Shown: positions 1-11,581, counted from the first letter of the stretch. The stretch: DNA of 64,000 nucleotides from Branchiostoma belcheri (GCF_001625305.1 NW_017802935.1:227138-291137), one strand, 5' to 3'. Made by a program: numbers and translations. Notes: a model not told the origin generated them from the letters alone.

Positions 1-944
1 ATGCCCGGCATTCCAATGCTGGAGCAGGAAAGCTTGAAATACCTACCAAAACACTTGAATACAGACATACTGTCAGAAATGCTTCTGTGCAGGTGTTAAT
101 CAAGTTAAATCCCAACAGCCAATCAGCAAGAAGTATAGAGGAAAGCTGCATGCCTATTGGTTGATGCCCTGCATTCCATTGTGATGACTCATGCCCAAAC
201 GTGGTAAACAAGGCACACTTACACAGTAATACATTTGCTATAACACAGCCAAAAAACTCAAATAAAACCATTCTAAAAGCCTGTATCACAATAATTTAAA
301 AAACGCCTAGGGGTATTTGCCCACTGTACCTCCATACCAAATTTCAGGACCTTGGGCCCTAAAATGAAGAAGCTGAATCCATTTAAAAAATGGCAGGAGG
401 AGAAGGAGGAGGAGAAGAAGAAGAAACATCAGAAAAAGCAATATGGTTTCACCACACCACTTCGTGGTGTGGTGAACCCATAAAAATAGTCTGAGGTACA
501 TCTACGGGCAGACAGTCACGCAGCTTACACTAGCAACATGTCGACTACAAGTAGACTGTTATAACAAGTCTACTGACGCCTTAAAGTAGAGACTGCGTGT
601 ATCTAGCAGCGGTAAGGCTGATGCCCAGAAGATAGACGATTAATGTCAAGACTGTGCATGATCTACAAAATGACTAATACACTGGTGGATGGAGGAACTA
701 CTAAGAACTTTATTCCTGTCCAGATAAGAACAAGAAAGAGCCACGCCTTTACGTAGCTTAACTGAAATATCAATGCAGGATTGCGGTTTACAACATCACA
801 ACTTTGAAATTTGTTTTTCTGGAACTTTTGTAGACTGAAACTCGTTGCCCCGAGTACAATAAGTGTGTGTGTGGGTGGGGGGGGGCGGGGGCATCATCAC
901 CAGATAGCTTGAAAAAACACTTGCAATTAGATGTGCAAAAGTTA
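1..944. other. No gene recognised; last intron of the P450
   Basis: No P450 C-terminal exon is visible here on the minus strand. There is a purine-rich run near 390-425 and a near-perfect short hairpin at 445-478 (arms around CACCACACCAC, loop TTCG). Confidence 0.5.
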
Positions 945-1216
945 AATCTGTATCTGTATAGCCGGTATAACCGCCTTTCGGCGTAACACACCAGCTTCGC
1001 AGGCACGCGGCGCGGCGGCAGCTGGCTATATTACACCGATCGACTTGTTACACCTAACCCTTGAACTTCTAGCTCTAGACTTTGTTGAAAGCTATCTATT
1101 GACAATGCCCCTACTGTACTTGGTGACAGTGAGTTCCACTCTGCAGTAGTTCTAGGAAAGAATGAATTCTTGAAACACCTCAATCCTTGGTTGATAACTC
1201 TGGTACTTGAAGGCAT
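945..1216 (-). mobile_element. LINE (CR1/L2-like) 3' end fragment
   Basis: On the minus strand, 1031-1216 encodes the end of a reverse-transcriptase ORF (SFFPRTTAEWNSLSPSTV, followed by a DSFQ.L pattern), a typical C-terminal tail of CR1/L2-type LINEs. It is followed by a 3' UTR with a CCGCCGCGCCGCGTGCCTGC-type block and a terminal CAGATA repeat. The same tail recurs at 29045-29150, 60090-60330 and 62945-63095. Confidence 0.7.
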
Positions 1217-1303
1217 GGCTTATAAATCGGTTATACCAAGAAGCTTTGAAAGAAATTTTAAAAGCTCCTTGGTTCTACCGGCTACAACGTTACAGACACA
1301 GAC

Positions 1304-4300
1304 CTGGGCATCGGGAAGTTCCTATGCCGAAAGGTACGAGGTAGTGACGGAGCTTCTTGCCGTTCTTGTAGAAGGTGGTCTTTTCCTTCCCGTTCTCAAG
1401 ATAGCGGTCGTACTTGAAAGTCTGAGGATGACACAGGGTAGACAGTGTTGTAATATCTGCCACACATTGACATTTACACATCGGTAAGTTCAAATCTCAG
1501 AAATGAATATGGAAATTGATACTATCTAATATTTGATCCTACCTAACATTTTTATTTTATTAGGTACTTTAAGGCAGTGGATAATGAATAGTCCCACATT
1601 CTGCATAATTAGTGGGTTTTGTGATCTTAGTAGAAACGTAGTCTTTTGGTGGTCTTCTAAATGACGAAATGATGGAGAGATTGTTGTAACTGTCTGAAAT
1701 AATCTGTTTCTTTCGGTCTCATAGTGAGGACACTGGCTAACAAAATGTTTATTATCTATTCCTGATGCCTAATCTCCACCTTAAAGCTTGTTCATAAAAA
1801 GATGACTTTTAGACTTCCGGGAAGTATGCAATCGTCGACTTCCTGAATTCCCCATGTCTTCTGGTCAGATTCTGAGACCTTTTACATCTTTTACATCATG
1901 TTTCGAAAAAAGAAGCCGAACCCAATAAGTTAGAACTAGAGTTAAACATTAGATTCCAATATTTAGGCTAGAGTAGTTACATGCTGTATAGTTACACATT
2001 GTCTGTTCTTTGTATGTCCACTTACATGTACTTGCAATTAGCCCACGGGCAAGAACTTGCAATAAACTTATCTTATCATTCTGCCTGTCAATCTCTCCCC
2101 CCACACCCACGTGCTGTCAACCTACTCCGTCCAGACAAACAGACAAACACACTATATTCAGCCAACCAAAAACAATATTTCTGTATCCGTGGGTATATTA
2201 AAAAAATGTCAACACACCTCCGGATCTTCGTACACTTCCGGGTCCATGTGAACGATCTGTGGGAACAGCGCCACCCTGTCCCCCTTGCGGATCTTGAAGG
2301 TACTGCCGGAGTTGAGGGCTATGGTGGTTTCCTCCAGCGCCTGGCGGAGGACGATGGACACACTGCTCACGCGCAGGGCTTCGTTCACTACACTTCCTAA
2401 AGAACGAAAGATGGAAAATTATGCTTTTAAAATTAGAGAGGTGACATTTGCAAAGCAAATGCATAATGTTTACCTTCGCATATGGTCTGCTCTGTTAATT
2501 CTTACTCAAACACATTCATATATATGGTGACAGGAGTTAAATCTCTCCTGCTATAAAATTGTAACACGATGTAATCCAACACCAGTTACCATGGTGATAT
2601 ACGTCTGGTTCAGGTCATTGACCTTTTGTGTTTGGAGAAGAGGAAACTGAGCAAAACAATATATTTTCCTTCGGTAAACATGATTATGTTGTTGTTTAAC
2701 GACGTACACGTACATGTTTGCCATGCTGTCAGTGTTAGACATGTTTACTTGATATTCTCTTTCTTATTAAATGATTTTTTAGTTCGCAAGGTGGTCTTGT
2801 GTTTGCAAGGTTGTCGACTTAGAATATGAAAGTTCTGCGTTCGAATCCCCAGCAGGTCCCAATGCTGTGCCCGTATGGAAGGCACTTTGCATCTATTGCC
2901 TCACTCAACTCAGGTGAAAATGACTACCTTGCTTCGGTTAGGGACGTCCTCTCAGACAACAGGACGTAAAGCCAGAAGCTCCGTGTTTGAGGAGAGCCAC
3001 ACCTCCAGCACGTTAAAGAACGCACTAATCATCGACAATTTTGTACGACCGATATATGCACAACTGTCCAAAGAATACAGTTAGGTTACGATCGTGCGGC
3101 AATCGTGTGCTGATCGTACGACGGTTGTAAGATGATCGTACGACGGTCGTGCAAAGATCGTATGACGATCGTACAACGATAGTATGAAGGTAGTATGTCC
3201 ATTGTACGACGATCGTATGAAGGTTGTATGTCCATCGTACGACGATCGTATGAAGGTTGTATGTCCATCGTACGACGATCGTATGAAGGTTGTATGTCCA
3301 TCGTACGACGATTGTACGACGATCGATCAAAGATTGTATGACGATCGTACGAAGGTCTTGCGACGAATGTGACCGGACCCTTACCGAGACAAGCCATGTC
3401 GGCTAGCTGTTGCCTGGTGAAGTCGATTTTCTCCCCTCCATCCCGGAATCCAGACACGGTCTGCCCCGTCTCCTTCAACAGCTGAAAGTATCAACAAAAT
3501 ATAATATATAATTCAGCCAATCAGGATCGTCAGCAACAAACTTTACGTGCTAAAGCAGTGCTGTGTAACTTAATGTGGTCATCTCAGTGACTAGTATTGT
3601 ATGAAGAACCGTGGCTGGGGCAAATCTATGTTCTTGGATACGGGAAGACTATCCAGAACCGTGCCTGATCCTCACTCTAACCCATTCAACTAGATAGGCA
3701 CCGTTCTGGATACGATAGTAGTATAGTATCCAGGATGATAGTCATTCAGCACCAAGGAGAGGGTGCTGCGATACTAGTGCTTTGTTGCAATCTTCCCGGC
3801 CGTACAGGCAAGCCCGCCATCCTATCAATCTTAACTTCCAGGGACCTGAATAGTGGAAGGGCTGCTAGAAGCGTGATGTAGCCAGGCTAGGGGCTTGACC
3901 AGTGGAAGGGCTGCTAGAAGCGTGATGTAGCCAGGCTAGGGGCCTGACCAGTGGAAGGGCTGCTAGAAGCGTGATGTAGTCAGGCTAGGGGCCTGACCAG
4001 TGGAAGGGCTGCTAGAAGCGTGATGTAGTCAGGCTAGGGGCCTGACCAGTGGAAGGGCTGCTAGAAGCGTGATGTAGTCAGGCTAGGGGCCTGACCAGTG
4101 GAAGGGCTGCTAGAAGCGTGATGTAGCCAGGCTAGGGGCCTGACCAGTGGAAGGGCTGCTAGAAGCGTGATGTAGCCAGGCTAGGGACCTGACCAGTGGA
4201 AGGGCTGCTAGAAGCGTGATGTAGTCAGGCTAGGGACCTGACCAGTGGAAGGGCTGCTAGAAGCGTGATGTAGTCAGGCTAGGGGCCTGACCAGTGGAAG

Positions 4301-7300
4301 GGTTGCTAGAAGCGTGATGTAGTCAGGTTATGCATCTCACTAATACCTGTCAGATGAGTTAGAGACTAGGAAATATCTAAAAGTCAGAGGAAACAATTTC
4401 GTACCGTCTCCACCTCCTTCCTGACCGCTGCCATGGCGACGGGATCCTGCAGAAGGTGGAAGAGAGTCCAGAACGCCGTGGGCAGGGTGTTACTCTGTAG
4501 AACAAAACAGAAATGAGTGAATGTCGACTGCTTTATCTATTTTCAACAACAACACGATTTCTACTGTATTGAAATACGATAGCAGCCATGATACGGCTGA
4601 ATTGAGGTCTGACTAGTACATAAAAGCAAAACCAGACACCGGGACTTACTTATATGAAGGAATATAACTGATTCTCCTTCCTTGTGGCCTGACGCAAATT
4701 TATCAACCTACTTTGTGCTGATGCCATACATACGCCCGTCTTTCCATTGAATTACCCAAAACAATACTTCCCGAAGGCAAAAAATAATAAAAAATAGAGG
4801 TATATTTACCAGAGAGGCCCACATAGTTGAGAAGTGCGCGCCTGCCAGCTCCCTGCCGCTCAGCCCGCCTCCACAGAACACCTCGTCACGCTGTTCTATC
4901 AGCTGCAGCACGTGTCGCTGGGACAGCTGGTCCTTGTGCATGAACGTCTGCAGAGGCAAACACACAGGGATTATCAGTTTGGAAACAAACAAAAACACAT
5001 AAGGAAACAAACGTCTCTCTGGGACAGGTGGTCCTTGTAGCCTGGTTACCAAACCTATTATAGCTCCCGAGTCCTACATCCTCTCCGCAAATAGTCCTTG
5101 TGCATGAACGTCTAGAATGTAAACCCGTGAGAATCAACGGTTTTAAAATAAACAAACAAACAAACAAATAAACAAACAAGCAAGCGCATCTCTAGGCCAC
5201 TCCTTCCCCACGTTTTCAGAAAAACGTAGCAGACGTGGCCTCCCAATAAAACGGACAAAAATCACGCACGGCGGGTTGTGACCGAGGCGTACTGTATGTA
5301 AAATGTAACGACTGCAAGTTTGACAATCGCGGAGTTTTTAACTCACCAGAAGGAAGTCCAGCTGACCCTTAGCTTTTCCCAGCATACACCACGGTATTCC
5401 GTACCCGGAAGTGAAAAAAAGTGTCTGCTGTTTATACTTCTGTTTCATAATTGCCAGAATTCCACTTTTCTGTGCCTGTGCCGGTGTATGTAAAATGTAA
5501 CGACTGCAAGTTTGACAATCGATTGATGATTGTAAAGCGTTAAGCATGTGTAGGATAAAAATTGTGTAGAAGTCTAGTGGCGTAGATTCTCAATGTCATT
5601 TTATATGATTGTGAAGTCTGTGACTCTGTATTGTTTCGTCTTGTGTTCTTGGAATCCAGGAAGATTAGTCGCACAAAAATTTGTGCGACTAATGGATATC
5701 CTAATAAAGTATCAAGTATCAATCGCGGAGTTTTTAACTCACCAGAAGGAAGTCCAGCTGCCCCTTGGCCTTTCCCAGCATGCACCACGGTATTCCCGCC
5801 ACGACCTGAGGGAACTTCCTGTCGTACTCCCAGAACGTCTCCATGGCGACCATGAACCGCGCGCGCTCCTGCTCCACCGGCTGCGTCTTGTGGCGCCCGA
5901 AGATGGTGAGGAAGGACGCCTCGGAGATGATCCGGCGGACGAAAGACCACAGGCCGTCTTTCTTCCAGGCTGTTTCAGGACCTGTGTGACAAGAAAACAG
6001 AAATCTTGCTCAGAAGTTATGCTGCAGTGCCAAAGAAAGCCGCCAGGGGGTCCAAAATCTAAAACTTTCCTTGATGGGTCAGAAGATGGTGAGGAAGGAG
6101 GCTTCCGAGATGATCCGCCGGACGAAAGACCACAGACCGTCTTTCTTCCAGCCGGTTTCCGGGCCTACGTGGCGACAAAATAAAAGTCATGAAAAAATCA
6201 TGAGCCTAGAACGCAAATTTCTGCTGCAGTACCAAGGAAAGCCACCAGGGGGCCCAAAATTTAATAATTTTAATAGGTCAGAAGATGAGTAAGATGATCC
6301 GGCGGACGAACGACCACAGACCGTCCTGTTTCCATCCAGTTTCCCGGCCTAGAAAACAAGAAGAAAATCATGACCCTAGCACATTCAAAACCTGTTGAAG
6401 TTTTGCTGCAGTACCAAGGAAAGCCGCCAGGGAGTACAAAATCTGATAATTTTTTTATATGTCAGAAGATGGTGAGGAAGGACGCTTTGACCTTTCAACA
6501 TCTGTCTGCCTGTCAATCTCCCTTTCCACCGATGTGCTGTCAACCTACCTTGTCAGGACAAATAGAGACACAGATCCACTGCTCACTACCTGTTTTATCC
6601 TGAAGTAGAAAAAAAACAACAGAAAGGAAATGGCACATATGAAGGTGAAGGTTCAAAGGCGAAGGTTCAAGGTCTTACCCATGTCAGCCAACATGGCCGT
6701 CTGCAGGTGTCCCATCATGCAGTTCGTGAGCGGGTCCAGGGCGCTGCCCTGTAGATGTACCGGGAAGTAGGCATCAGCCGTGTGCAATATATGCGCTCTT
6801 CCGGTCCGCTCGAAATGTGTGGTGCCGAAACCGCGCTCTACTATGTCCATCCCAACCGTTTTAAAGTCAAGAATTCTGCAAGAAAAACACAGAGGAATCT
6901 TCATTGATACAACAATAGTACAGGGAAGTACATGTGTACATGTGTGCAGCACGTGCGCTCGGCCCGTCCTCTCAAAATGTGTGGTGCCGAAACTGCACTC
7001 CACCATGTCCATCCCAACCGTTTTAAAGTCAAGAATCCTGAAAGAAAACACACACAGAGAAAGTTTAATTTATTGACATAACAAAAATACACGGAAGTAG
7101 GCATTCATCGGTGTGTGGTGGCAAAACCAAGAATCCCGAAAAAATAAACACAAAGAAATCTTCATCGACACAACAATAGTACAGGGAAGCTACTGCTATG
7201 CTAATTCTTACTTACATTCATACACATGTATATGATGGGACCAGCCCCTACAACTCTGTCCTGCAACTTGCTACATAATGTAACTTGCTACATAATCCAA

Positions 7301-9498
7301 ACACCACAGGGTTTCTGCTACAGCACCAGTTACCATGGTCACAGACGTTTGGTTCAGGTCACTAACCTTTGGAGGAAGAGGAAGACGAAACAGCAAAAAC
7401 TGTAGGTTTGAATAATTAACCCTGTTAAACGTCGATGAAGGTTAGACATCCAGGTAATACGATACGCCAAAAAACAGTTACTCAAGCAACTGGATTCCAG
7501 TTGCTTGAGTAACTGTTTTTTGGCGTAACCCTGTTAAAGTTTGTCGGGCGAACTGCACTTACTTGTGCTGCCGCATGACGTCGCTGTAGGAGTGCGGGTC
7601 TAGCACGAACGTGGTGAACTTGCCCGCGAGTTTGACCGTGAAGACGTCCCCGTACTTCTCCTGACGCGACCGGATGAACTTCAGACTGCTAACAAACTAC
7701 TGCTGTGCTGATTCTTACTACTCTTACTCAAACACATTCATATATGGCATATATATGGTGGCCAGCCCCTTCAACTCTGTCCTGCAACTTGCTACATAAT
7801 GTAATCCAAAATCACAGAGAGTCTGCTACGGCGCCATTCCCCACGGTGAAAGCTGCATATCATTGGATGAACCGATTATTACCATGCTGTTATTGGTTGA
7901 ATACTAATGTTGTTCAAAAATTGGTCTTCATTCCCATATGAGGACCCACATCGGCAAATGAGGACCTGTATATACGCCTACTCATCTGTCGCAAGCGACA
8001 GGAGATTCCAAGACTAATGTTGTGATGTACAGTCAGGAGCTGCACTTACTTGTGCTGCCGCATGACGTCGCTGTAGGAGTGCGGGTCCAGCACGAAGGTG
8101 GTGAACTTGCCCGCGAGTTTGACCGTGAAGACGTCCCCGTACTTCTCCTGACGCGAGCGGATGAACTTGAGGCTGTCGGCGGCGAACTGCAGCGCCACGC
8201 CCAGATACGGCACCGGCCCGGCCTCAAGCGGCGGCTCGTCTGGGGATCTGTAGGCAACGGTAAAAAGACAGGCAATGAAAACATACATTGCCATGGCGAC
8301 GGTGGTTGCTGTTAGGGTTATTGTTTGCATGGCACTGCATGATTTTGAGGAAGACTTGCTACCTGTTAAGTCTAGACAGATAAAGTGCACTGAGTGTATA
8401 GTGAACAAGCCCTGGGGTCACAGAAAGTAGGGCATCCGGGGCAGGGAGGCCTTCCCAAGGGTTTCCAGGAATGTGGGCATAGATGTGGGTCAGAGACATG
8501 CCTGTGGATATTCCATTCTTGTGGAAAAATGCCTGTACCAATCCTAGAATTCTTGCAGACTGCACACAATACTGTACCATTAGGCTCCTCCCTGAGACGT
8601 CGCCAAAAATCCGTCTGATGTTTTGATTTTTAATTATACAAACTTTATTGTACAACAAGTGTAAATGATGTTGCTACAGCTACTATTAGTATATTTTCCA
8701 CCTTAGTTTTGTTGTGTCAAATATATTGCAGAAATGAGACATGTTGTTTTTTTGTTGAGTTTTAGTGTTGTTCCCCTGTCACGTTCACGCTCATTGCACA
8801 ACAATAACAAAATCATATAAACTATAACTCTAGTATACGTTACACTAAGACTACAATATTTTACGTCATTTGTGGAATTTCTAGTATAGAGCGCCACGCC
8901 GAGCTAAGTACGGCACCGGGCCAGATTCAAGTGGAGGCTCGTCTTGGGATCTGTGGAAAAAAAGTTATTCGCACTCAAGAATGATAAGGCCACACTACTG
9001 AATTAATTTTATGGATGACATCCTCTGAAGACCCCTAAAGTAGTGCGCGCTGGCGAATGAAAATTTGGGAAGCAGACCTACCCATGTGGCTCTCTGGTGC
9101 AGAAGAATTTTTGACATTGAAATTATAGAAAGTACTTTCATTGGGACTTGTTTTAGTGTAGTTTACCATAGGCTTCTATGGGCAAAGGTAATTGTACTGT
9201 CTGCCCTAGATTCAACGATATCGGTCTTTCCGTGTGTCGTAGTTTTGAGCCGATGAAACGTATTGCACCCATTTCTTCTCAAACCTAAGACGAACATTGC
9301 AGTAAAAACATCGTAGGTACTTCCACGGGGCTTAATAACGAGGCTAGCGCTGTATCAATAGTTTTAAATCAATATTGTTTCTTCCGCTCAAGCCGTAACG
9401 ATTTGCAAACAAACGACCTACCGTTTCCTGCTGACGGCCTGCACCAAGATGGCGACCAGCACCAACACCAGACACCCGGCAAGAAGTCCCGAAATCAT
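1304..9498 (-). CDS. Cytochrome P450, CYP7/CYP8 type (3' end off the left edge)
   Basis: Nine coding exons on the minus strand, in gene order: 9422-9498, 8050-8247, 6679-6875, 5743-5981, 4810-4947, 4405-4494, 3385-3481, 2218-2396, 1304-1421. All junctions are GT-AG and phases join in frame for 444 codons. Residues 1-25 are a hydrophobic membrane anchor followed by basic residues (VSRKR). Next comes a Pro-rich segment ([13 protein letters not shown]). The I-helix segment near residue 280 reads [13 protein letters not shown], with Asn where most P450s carry the acid-Thr pair, a hallmark of the CYP7/CYP8 group. The ExxR motif is E351-R354 (EALR). The heme loop [10 protein letters not shown] gives Cys443 as axial ligand. 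In vertebrates this group hydroxylates sterols (CYP7A1, 7B1, 8B1) or makes prostacyclin (CYP8A1); best resemblance by eye is CYP7A1, but the substrate cannot be inferred. The final roughly 50-60 residues should lie left of base 1. Confidence 0.9.
1640..1745 (-). mobile_element. LINE ORF fragment (zinc-knuckle region)
   Basis: Closely matches 25140-25256 in the same orientation. It is a short remnant of the Cys/His-containing C-terminal segment of a LINE reverse transcriptase. Confidence 0.55.
2034..2066 (+). mobile_element. LINE 3' terminal tag
   Basis: Contains the GCAATTAGCCC..GGGCAAG..TTGCAATAAA block that ends the LINE at 22807-23480 and recurs at 18186, 31760 (minus) and 59808 (plus). 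Only the tail is left here. Confidence 0.5.
2468..2679. mobile_element. MITE-like element with GTTTACC ends
   Basis: Starts GTTTACCTTCGCATATGG and ends TTCCTTCGGTAAAC, so the ends are inverted repeats. The interior holds a CACCAGTTACCATGGTGA-like block seen in other copies (near 7300, 36600, 38290, 38590, 39780, 45640). The best full copy is 39685-39909. Confidence 0.6.
2850..3035 (+). mobile_element. tRNA-derived SINE, family B, truncated
   Basis: Matches the body of the longer copy at 55663-56052: the GGAAGGCACTTT..CTCA..CAGGTGAAAATGA stretch, the CTTCGGTTAGGGACGTC block, and the GAGAGCCACACC..GCACGTTAAAGAAC block. The tRNA-like head is mostly lost. Confidence 0.6.
3100..3365. repeat. 33-bp minisatellite in the intron before P450 exon 8
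   Basis: Four near-identical 33-bp units between about 3181 and 3319, built from ATCGTACGACGATCGTATG, with degenerate CGATCGTACGA units on both sides. The unit is a multiple of three and lacks stops, so it gives repeated peptides in several frames ([11 protein letters not shown]); these are artefacts. Confidence 0.9.
3600..3730. repeat. GAACCGTGCC dispersed repeat
   Basis: Contains GGATACGGGAAGACTATCC, AGAACCGTGCCTGATCC and CACCGTTCTGGATACGATAG, the standard order of this repeat family. Confidence 0.75.
3843..4332. repeat. 49-bp minisatellite, ten units
   Basis: The unit starts AGTGGAAGGGCTGCTAGAAG and recurs every 49 bases from 3852 to 4293. Units differ only at a few sites (GTAGCCAGG or GTAGTCAGG; AGGGGCC or AGGGACC). 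It lies in the intron between P450 exons 6 and 7. Confidence 0.95.
5020..5115 (-). pseudogene. Partial copies of the 5' end of P450 exon 5
   Basis: CCTTGTGCATGAACGTCT at about 5096-5113 repeats the first bases of exon 5 (4810-4947), followed by a similar stretch rich in AAACAAAC. A second piece (GGGACAGGTGGTCCTTGTAG) lies near 5020-5040. Neither piece could serve as a full exon. Confidence 0.7.
5331..5405 (-). pseudogene. Partial copy of the 3' end of P450 exon 4
   Basis: Matches 5731-5805, including the donor site (AACTCACCAGAAGGAAGTCC on the plus strand), with a few substitutions. It stops within the exon. It lies downstream of the intact exon 4 in gene order. Confidence 0.85.
6071..6492 (-). 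pseudogene. Three partial copies of the 5' end of P450 exon 4
   Basis: Pieces at about 6079-6165, 6280-6352 and 6463-6492 repeat the exon-4 start (5900-5985), e.g. GATGATCCGCCGGACGAAAG. Each is separated by similar intron sequence (GCAGTACCAAGGAAAGCC). Divergence grows with distance from the true exon. All lie upstream of the intact exon in gene order. Confidence 0.85.
6940..7150 (-). pseudogene. Partial copies of the 5' end of P450 exon 3
   Basis: 6945-7043 repeats the first half of exon 3 with its acceptor and still encodes [10 protein letters not shown] on the minus strand before diverging. 7081-7150 is a more decayed third copy. The intact exon is 6679-6875. Confidence 0.85.
7430..7528. 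mobile_element. Hairpin element (ACTCAAGCAACTGGAT stem)
   Basis: The tail GATGAAGGTTAGACATCCAG precedes an inverted repeat with arms AAACAGTTACTCAAGCAACT. Short internal-deletion form of the element at 9868-10011. Confidence 0.7.
7550..7688 (-). pseudogene. Copy of the 3' two-thirds of P450 exon 2
   Basis: Nearly identical to 8038-8173, covering the donor site and about 125 bases of exon, then breaking off after GGATGAACTTCAGACTGCT. The 5' part and acceptor are absent. It lies downstream of the intact exon 2 in gene order. Confidence 0.9.
8888..8955 (-). pseudogene. Copy of the 5' end of P450 exon 2 with acceptor
   Basis: Resembles 8189-8253 (GAGCGCCACGCCGAGC, GTACGGCACCGGGCC, GGAGGCTCGTCTTGGGATCTG), with small indels that break the frame. 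It lies upstream of the intact exon 2. Confidence 0.8.
8985..9060. mobile_element. Terminal part of a TAAGGCCACA element
   Basis: Shares TAAGGCCACA, TTAATTTTATGGATGACATC and TAGTGCGCGC with the ends of the elements at 17534-17920 and 63246-63663. Confidence 0.55.
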
Positions 9499-9583
9499 CT
9501 TCGGTCTTCTTCTTCTTCTCTAAAGTGTTCCCGGACTAATAACTGACGATTAGACTGAAAGACAAGAAATGGTCAAACACATA

Positions 9584-9784
9584 TAGCCCCTACCAGGCTT
9601 CGGGAGGCGGCTGGAAAGAGTAGAATTTGGCCAAATAGAGATATAACATGCCTGGGGAGTTGGTCCGCAAGAGAGCAAAGTATGCCGCACCAGAAAACTG
9701 TACTATAGCTAGCAGACCAACTCCTTTGGCATGTTATGTCAAATTCTATTCTTTCCAGTCGCTTTTGAAGCCTAGTAGAGGCTA
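9584..9784. mobile_element. Palindromic MITE, TAGCCYCTACCAG ends
   Basis: Left end TAGCCCCTACCAGGCTTCGG pairs with the right end CCTAGTAGAGGCTA. The interior arms (GGAAAGAGTAGAATTTGGCC; TTCTATTCTTTCCAG) are also complementary, with a GACCAACTCC-type core. Confidence 0.8.
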
Positions 9785-9867
9785 CAGCACACATACACAG
9801 AACAAAATTAGCTTACTGAAGAGCTTCCACTGTTCTTGCCAGAGAAGGCAGACTCTCAGTACTAGTA

Positions 9868-10011
9868 CATCAAAAAGCAGTTACTCAAGCAACTGGATAT
9901 GATTTTGGAATCCAAAATCATGATTTTGGAATCCAAAATCATATCCAGTTGCTTGAGTAACTGCTTTTTGGCGTATAGTATTACCTGGATGTCTAACCTT
10001 CATCGACGTAG
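9868..10011. mobile_element. Hairpin element with 13-bp target duplication
   Basis: The direct repeat CTCAGTACTAGTA flanks it at 9855-9867 and 10012-10024. Arms of about 40 bases (AAAAAGCAGTTACTCAAGCA and its complement) meet near the centre. A unique tail (TTACCTGGATGTCTAACC, TTCATCGACGT) lies on the right only, so the element is a stem plus a single-copy tail. Confidence 0.85.
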
Positions 10012-10394
10012 CTCAGTACTAGTATTTACACTCATTTTACTAAGGAAATAATTACCAATCTGTCTTCAACATGTACATATATGAACAGTACTAGTGAACT
10101 GCGATACGACCGACAGACAACCAGACTTACGTCAAGCACCCGACGGACAGCGCTATTGTCTGCACCTGTTTTAGTGTTTACGGAGAAAATACTACTCGGT
10201 ATCCCCCATTCACCGTGCATGTAGCGGCCTCGCTCTCTCAATGCCGTGTTTTTGTTGTTTTAACCCTCCCGGCTCTCAGCACTTCAAAGTACCACATGGG
10301 TTCTATCACGCGTTGTGACGTCAGGTCCAAGGTCTAAAGGGGGTCTGGAGGGTCTGCATGTCGTTTTCCGCGAGGTGTACATGTAGCTGTTTGT

Positions 10395-10765
10395 TGTATT
10401 TAGAACCGTGCTTATATCAATAGAGCCAAGGCACGGTTCTGGATAGTGTATGCGTAGCCAGAACCGTGCCTGGGGTAAATCTACTCTCCAAGCAGAGGTT
10501 GTGGGGGAATGATCGTTAGCTTTTTATACATGGCCGTTTTTTGTCACTAATCCCGTCGGTGGCCGCGGACCTTCTCTGGCTAATGGATACTGCCTGGCCA
10601 ATTCGATACTGTCTTTTTGCCACCGAGAGGGATGTACTTGGAGATTAGGGTAAATCTACATTCTTGGATACGCGGAGACTATCCAGAACTTTGCCTGACC
10701 CAAACCCTAACCCATCCAACCATAGAACTAGATAGGGACGGTTCAAGATACAGTACTAGTTTTAC
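10395..10765. repeat. GAACCGTGCC repeat split by a MITE
   Basis: Repeat pieces at about 10395-10481 and 10648-10765 are one copy interrupted by the element at 10482-10647. It ends with AACCCTAACCCATCCAACC and ATAGAACTAGATAGG, as in other copies. Confidence 0.8.
10482..10647. mobile_element. MITE, TACTCTCCAAGCAG ends, perfect 9-bp TSD
   Basis: The direct repeat GGGTAAATC flanks it at 10473-10481 and 10648-10656. Left end TACTCTCCAAGCAGAGG, right end ACTTGGAGATTA. The interior contains GGAATGATCGTTAGC and GGATACTGCCTGGCCAATT, shared with copies at 12313, 27573 and 29470. Confidence 0.9.
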
Positions 10766-11354
10766 AAGTTCAACGTTAATCGTAGTCGGCCTGCTCGCGT
10801 TATCGGCATATTATTCGCCAAGGGTATTTATATAGTTTAATTAGAAATAGATTCGGGATTGGTGCCGTTTTTTCTCTGTTAATTTATTTATATAATTCAT
10901 TCATTTTCTTCTCTGTCAAGTATACACACGTTGTATACCGGTGTTTTGCTTTGTTTTCTTTTGTTTGGAATTAGCCTATGGGCATAGTCTTGTAGCAAAG
11001 ATATTATAATTATTATTATTATCATTGAACTGGTCGCTCTGATTCCACGTTACTTGTTATCATCGTTAAATCGACAAATTCTTCGTATCAGAATAACTAG
11101 TGTCTTTAAATACGCGTCAGTTTAACGCAAAGCGTTGTCGGCATCCCCCCATGCAGACCCTCGGTTTACTTTACCCCAGAGTGGCTACACTGTTTCTCCA
11201 TTCTCAAGCAAGTGGGATTCCTTTTAAATGTTTCTCTCCCCAACAGCCCGCATGGACGCTCCTACATAAACAGTCCATTGTTCCGTACGGTTTCACAACA
11301 CCTTAATTGTGCTTCCCTCGCGCCTTAAGAGAGTGCCTTTTAGCAGTGCCGGGT

Positions 11355-11581
11355 TAGCCTCTACCAGGCTTCGGGAGGCGGCTGGAAAGAGTAGAAAGTG
11401 GCCAAATAGAAAGTTTAAATACCAGAGGAGTTGATCCGCTAGATAGCACATTTTGCCGGACCCAAAATGTACTCTCTATAGCTAGCGGACCAACTCCCCC
11501 GGCATATTATCTCTCTCTATTTGGCCGATTTCTACTCTTTCCAGCCGCCTCCCCAAGCCTGGTAAAGGTTAGAGTCGGGTC
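11355..11581. mobile_element. Palindromic MITE, TAGCCTCTACCAG ends
   Basis: Left end TAGCCTCTACCAGGCTTCGG, right end AAGCCTGGTAAAGGTTA, with long complementary arms. Flanks GTGCCGGGT and GAGTCGGGT agree at 7 of 9 positions, consistent with a 9-bp target duplication that has drifted. Confidence 0.85.

Noticed and set aside
3025..3478. Long open frames with repeated SYDRRTM- or [15 protein letters not shown] peptides
   Set aside because: They come from a 33-bp minisatellite whose unit is a multiple of three; no start context, splice sites or homology.
3843..4332. Regular array that could be taken for CRISPR
   Set aside because: Units are contiguous with no variable spacers, and the context is an intron of an animal gene.
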